In this document: positions 6,172-9,256 of the stretch, one piece after another
How positions within the stretch are numbered: position 1 is the stretch's first letter
How the letters are laid out: every line of letters begins with the position of its first letter
From: Actinomycetota bacterium
GTDB lineage: Bacteria; Actinomycetota; Thermoleophilia; UBA2241
NCBI GenBank assembly: GCA_003164655.1
Contig: PLTW01000094.1
Coordinates: 1-9,256, forward strand
Direction: 5' to 3'
DNA: 9,256 nucleotides
Notes under the pieces: model-generated
What the model was told of the DNA's origin: nothing
Databases searched by the model: none
The model's input: only the letters and a program-made list of their open reading frames with translations
Translations under genes and position numbers: made by a program

Positions 6172-7298
6172 GGCTTTGCCGCCTCGGGTTTGGGTGCCTC
6201 CGTTGGAGCAGCGCCGGCGGAGAGTGGCGCCTGTGGTGGCGCGGCGGATGGCGTCGCGTTCGCGGCCGGAGCGTCGGCTTTCGCCGGTTCGGGTGTCGCC
6301 GCTTTCAGATCGTCGATCGACGGCACCAACGATTTGTCTTTCCAGGCACCGGTCTCGAAAGCCCAGCCGGCGAGGCGGGCGTTGAGGCGTTCCGCTTCGG
6401 GTTTGTTACGATCCGCCGCGGTGACGGCGAAGCGGGTCCAGGAGTCTTTATCCAAATGATAGACAGTGGCCGCGATGTTCAGACCGTCGGAGGTGGTGAA
6501 CACGGATTCGCCGATCTTGTCGCCGATTGGTTCCTTGTCGGTCTTCACATCCTGGAACGTCAGGTTTTCCAGCGCGCGCCCGACGTCGTCGAGTTTGTAG
6601 TCCTCCAGCTTCGGAACCTCGACCGGCTGCGTGACCTTCAGTTTGTCGCCATCGCGCGTCAGTTCGATCGTCTGGCCGTCCTTGGTGGCGACGACTTTCG
6701 TGATCAGCGTGTGAGAAATGTTGATGACATCGCGGTCGAGCCAGACCTGCGGATCGGTGTCCGCCTGCAATCCGCCATCCGCGAGCCAGCTCTGGTTGTC
6801 GCCAGGCAATCGCACGAACACCTGCTCCGGCACGTTCCCTTGCGTGCGCATCCGCCGGTGGCCGACGATGACCGACACGATGGGCTTGCCGCTGGCGTCC
6901 AGCACGCGCAGCAGGTTGGCGGTGCCGGTCGCGTCTTTCGTCGGATCCTCGACGCCCAGACGGCTGAATTCCGCCGGATCGCTGGTGCGCTTTTCCACCA
7001 GCCGCAGCTCGGTCAGCGTCGTCAGCATGCCGCGCAGTTTGGTCTCCTGCACGCGGTAGCCGCCGCGTTCGGCGACGCCCCAGACGCCATTGTTCAATTC
7101 GATGACGGTCGTCTTGCCTTTGCTGGTGATCTCGATCCGTTTCGCATCCTTAAGTTTCGCCGCGAGGTCGGGGAACATCAGCCGGCCGTTGTCGATCGAC
7201 GCATGTTCGACAGGTGCCGTCGCCGTGCCAAAATACCAGCCGCCGGCCAATGCCAGGATCGCCGCCAGCACAAGGGCAATCAGTCGGGTCTGAGACAT
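6168..7298 (-). CDS. DUF4340 domain protein of the GldG-type ABC cluster, Pro/Ala-rich tail
   Basis: A 376-residue protein anchored by one N-terminal membrane helix (about 5-24, with no clear cleavage site), body predicted in the periplasm. Family pattern: an early lipid/anchor-proximal segment LMFPDLAAKLKDAKRIEITSKGKTTVIELNNGVWGVAERGGYRV, then the repeated layout of short beta strands with VGHRRM..., WLDRDVINI (186-194) and a closing GWAFETGAWKDKSLVPSIDDL (311-331). DUF4340 proteins commonly follow the GldG-like subunit in ABC systems named after gliding motility; their molecular role is not known. The gene starts 13 bases after the GldG-like stop, with GGGAG 6 bases before the ATG. Residues 332-376 are an Ala/Pro/Lys/Glu-rich tail not needed by the domain, likely extended and facing the periplasm. 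No cysteine in the protein. Confidence 0.85.
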   Translation of the reverse strand: MSQTRLIALVLAAILALAGGWYFGTATAPVEHASIDNGRLMFPDLAAKLKDAKRIEITSKGKTTVIELNNGVWGVAERGGYRVQETKLRGMLTTLTELRLVEKRTSDPAEFSRLGVEDPTKDATGTANLLRVLDASGKPIVSVIVGHRRMRTQGNVPEQVFVRLPGDNQSWLADGGLQADTDPQVWLDRDVINISHTLITKVVATKDGQTIELTRDGDKLKVTQPVEVPKLEDYKLDDVGRALENLTFQDVKTDKEPIGDKIGESVFTTSDGLNIAATVYHLDKDSWTRFAVTAADRNKPEAERLNARLAGWAFETGAWKDKSLVPSIDDLKAATPEPAKADAPAANATPSAAPPQAPLSAGAAPTEAPKPEAAKP

Positions 7299-7311
7299 CG
7301 CGCGCTCCCGG

Positions 7312-9225
7312 TCAGGCCGCGGACCGCGCGCGGGCGCGGCGGGCTCGTTGGAACAGCGCCAGAACGATCGCCAGGATCGCCAGCACAGCGGGCACCAGGA
7401 CGATGTTGGCCACCATCAGCCAGGTTTGCAGCGAGGAAATCTCCCGGTTCAGCTCCAGCTGCACGTCGCGCAGCTTCTTGCGGGTATCGACGATATCCTT
7501 GCGCGCGGCGTCGATGGACTGGCGCTGTTCCGGCGTGATCACGGCTTCGGTCGCGCGGCCTTCCGTTTCGCCACCACCGGTGCGCAACCCGCGCAGTTGC
7601 TTCTCGACGTCTTCCAGATGGGCGCGCAGACCTTGCTCGGTTTGCCGGTATTTCGCTTCGGCCTCGTTCTGAATCGCCTCGACGCGTTTGAAGGGACGGT
7701 TGGTATCGCCGCGCGCGCGCAGGCCGATCAGCGCGTCGCCCCCGGCCAGCGTGCCGATCAGATTGGCGACGAAGGGGCCGTTGTCGGCGAATGGAGTCGC
7801 TGTGGATTGGCCGAAAAAGTCGGAGATGCGCACCCAGAACCGGTCGGCGAGGATATCCGAATCGGCGACGACCACCATGTTGGCCGGTCCATCCGTCTGG
7901 GCTTTGTATGCCGGGAAATTATCCGGCCGTTTTTGACCGGCGGGGAGGTCTGGTGGCCCGGTGAACGCTGACTTCAATACGCCGTGCACGCGCGCGGCGA
8001 TGGTCCTCGGGCCGCCTTCAGGTTTGAATCCGGCGAGCAATTTGGCCGGATCCGGCATCGCCAGTTGGTCGCGCGGGATTGGGCCGGAGCGGTCGCTGCT
8101 GGAAAGCAACGGGGTAAATTCGATCGTCGCGTTGGGCGCTTTGGAAATGAAGCCGGCCGAGGCGACGGTGATCTGGGCCAGGTCGGCCGTCGCGGGATCG
8201 TCATGATTGATGCCGTCGCGGATATTGAACCAGGCGACGTAATTGACCGCCTGCATCCGGTCGTCGTCGCTGGAGCGCACGCGCCACGCGCCCGTCAGAT
8301 CGCCGATCACCTGCGTCCGGTCGTAAACGATGCCCCAGGCGTCGAACAATTTCTTCAGGTCCGACGACGTATCGGTGGGCGGCATGCCGGTGGGGGAGGC
8401 GACAGCGGCCAGCGCCTCGCTCCACGGATCGACCATCACCATCAACTTCCCGCCACGCATGACGAACTGATCGATCGCGTAAAGCGTGGCATCCGACAGG
8501 TCTCGCGCCTCGGCCACCAGCAGCACCTGAATGTCCGGATCGATCGCCTGGGCGTCCAACGGAACGGCTTTCACCGTGTTGGTTTCACGCAACAACACCG
8601 ACGACGCGTACGGTTGGCCGCCGGGACCGCGGCCGCCGCTCATCATCATCGCGCGCGGATCACCGTCGATCGGCAGCGACGACATCAGCCCGACGGTGGT
8701 TCGTTTCGGGTTCGACAGTTCATAAACCAGTTTGGTCAGATCGAATTCCAGAAAGCGTTCGCGCTCGGCCTGAAAGAACGGGATGGTGCGCTCGTCGTCC
8801 TCAAGATTGCTGCCGGCGAGGCCGAAATAAACCTGGTTGCCGGCATTATCGACCGGTACGCCTTGCAGACCGTAAGCGACGGCGCGGTCCTCGGTGTCGC
8901 TGAACGGTTCGGGATCGTAGAGTTCGACCTTGACCTTGCCGTGCGACGCCGTCGCGTATTCCTGCAACATCTCGGTGACGTGATCGGCGTAGGTGCCGTA
9001 AACCGGGATCGTGGCGCCAAGCCGGCGGGAATAGAAGAAGCGGACGGTTACCGGCTCCTTCAGGCCGTCGAGGATTTGCTGGGTGCCGGCCGACAACGTG
9101 TAAATCTTGCCTTGCGTCGTGTCGATGCGCACGGCGGCCAGCCTCGCGTCGGCGAACATGTTGATGCCGATAACGAGGATCGCCGCCGCGATCACTCCGA
9201 TGACAGAAAAAGTCAGGCGCCGCAT
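7312..9225 (-). CDS. GldG-like ABC transporter auxiliary membrane protein
   Basis: A 637-residue protein of the ABC_transp_aux / 'gliding motility-associated' GldG-like family. One N-terminal membrane helix (about 5-25) is followed by the family's opening INMFADARLAAVRIDTTQGK and YTLSAGTQQILDGLKEPVTVRFFYS (42-66). A large periplasmic alpha/beta part includes IQVLLVAEARDLSD and VMRGGKLMVMVDPWSEAL (255-272), typical of the family. Residues about 510-600 are charged and helical, a likely coiled coil, leading into a C-terminal membrane helix (about 602-625) and a basic cytoplasmic end. In GldA/F/G-type systems such a protein works with an ABC ATPase and an ABC-2 permease; in non-gliding bacteria the transported substrate is unknown. 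Start at 9225 is supported by AAGGCGG 9 bases upstream, lying in the end of the preceding gene. A Met/Gly-rich loop (MMMSGGRGPGG, about 193-203) looks flexible. Confidence 0.88.
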   Translation of the reverse strand: MRRLTFSVIGVIAAAILVIGINMFADARLAAVRIDTTQGKIYTLSAGTQQILDGLKEPVTVRFFYSRRLGATIPVYGTYADHVTEMLQEYATASHGKVKVELYDPEPFSDTEDRAVAYGLQGVPVDNAGNQVYFGLAGSNLEDDERTIPFFQAERERFLEFDLTKLVYELSNPKRTTVGLMSSLPIDGDPRAMMMSGGRGPGGQPYASSVLLRETNTVKAVPLDAQAIDPDIQVLLVAEARDLSDATLYAIDQFVMRGGKLMVMVDPWSEALAAVASPTGMPPTDTSSDLKKLFDAWGIVYDRTQVIGDLTGAWRVRSSDDDRMQAVNYVAWFNIRDGINHDDPATADLAQITVASAGFISKAPNATIEFTPLLSSSDRSGPIPRDQLAMPDPAKLLAGFKPEGGPRTIAARVHGVLKSAFTGPPDLPAGQKRPDNFPAYKAQTDGPANMVVVADSDILADRFWVRISDFFGQSTATPFADNGPFVANLIGTLAGGDALIGLRARGDTNRPFKRVEAIQNEAEAKYRQTEQGLRAHLEDVEKQLRGLRTGGGETEGRATEAVITPEQRQSIDAARKDIVDTRKKLRDVQLELNREISSLQTWLMVANIVLVPAVLAILAIVLALFQRARRARARSAA

Positions 9226-9229
9226 GGGA

Positions 9230-9256
9230 TCAATCCGCCTTGCGCTGATCGACGAG
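9230..9256 (-). CDS. Last codons of the upstream operon gene, probably an ABC-2 permease (3' end only)
   Basis: Reading the minus strand from the window edge gives eight codons, LVDQRKAD, and a TGA stop at 9230-9232, four bases before the ATG of the GldG-like gene. A short basic tail after a membrane helix would fit an ABC-2 permease, which is the usual gene at this place in such clusters. The assignment rests on context, not on these eight residues. The other minus-strand frames were not excluded rigorously. Confidence 0.45.
   Translation of the reverse strand, partial: LVDQRKAD

Noticed and set aside
6456..7538. Plus-strand open frame of 360 codons opposite the DUF4340 gene
   Set aside because: Same reason: composition of a GC-rich antisense shadow, and it runs across two well-supported minus-strand genes.

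Overview
The window reads as chromosomal DNA of a GC-rich alphaproteobacterium. Strong G/C preference at third codon positions, many long shadow frames, and the mix of families (orphan Tat-exported family 5 solute-binding protein, GldG/DUF4340 pair, DUF4139 protein) suggest Rhodospirillales, perhaps Acetobacteraceae. This placement is inference; there is no rRNA or other marker gene here. Coding density is very high: no stretch over 300 bases lacks a gene, and no RNA gene, insertion sequence, CRISPR array or origin was seen.

Left part (1-1492, plus strand): the last 44 codons of an unidentified gene, then a divergent NRAMP-superfamily metal transporter. In the transporter both metal-site motifs differ from the canonical ones (DPGN is DPSG, MPH is TPY). 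Its stop lies 6 bases from the stop of the next, convergent gene.

Middle-left (1499-3199, minus strand): an orphan extracellular solute-binding protein of the DppA/OppA type with a twin-arginine signal peptide, no permease or ATPase beside it, preceded by a 126-base intergenic region. That region is the likeliest place for a promoter of its own, but no convincing promoter was found.

Right part (3200-9256, all minus strand): a probable operon. In transcription order it holds the tail of an unidentified gene (from context probably an ABC-2 permease), a GldG-like membrane-anchored ABC auxiliary protein, a DUF4340 protein, a Nudix hydrolase, a secreted DUF4139 protein with a C-terminal coiled coil, and a small NTF2/SnoaL-like protein. 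Spacings are 4, 13, -4 (ATGA overlap), 56 and 12 bases, and most starts carry a good ribosome binding site. The first three genes match the known but functionally obscure 'gliding-type' ABC system found in many non-gliding bacteria: ABC ATPase and permease (mostly or wholly outside the window), GldG-like subunit, DUF4340 protein. The next three genes are the less usual part. Two secreted or periplasm-facing proteins with coiled coils and two small predicted cytoplasmic proteins appear to be made together with an envelope ABC complex. No complete new system can be claimed from sequence alone, but this cluster is the most interesting region of the window.
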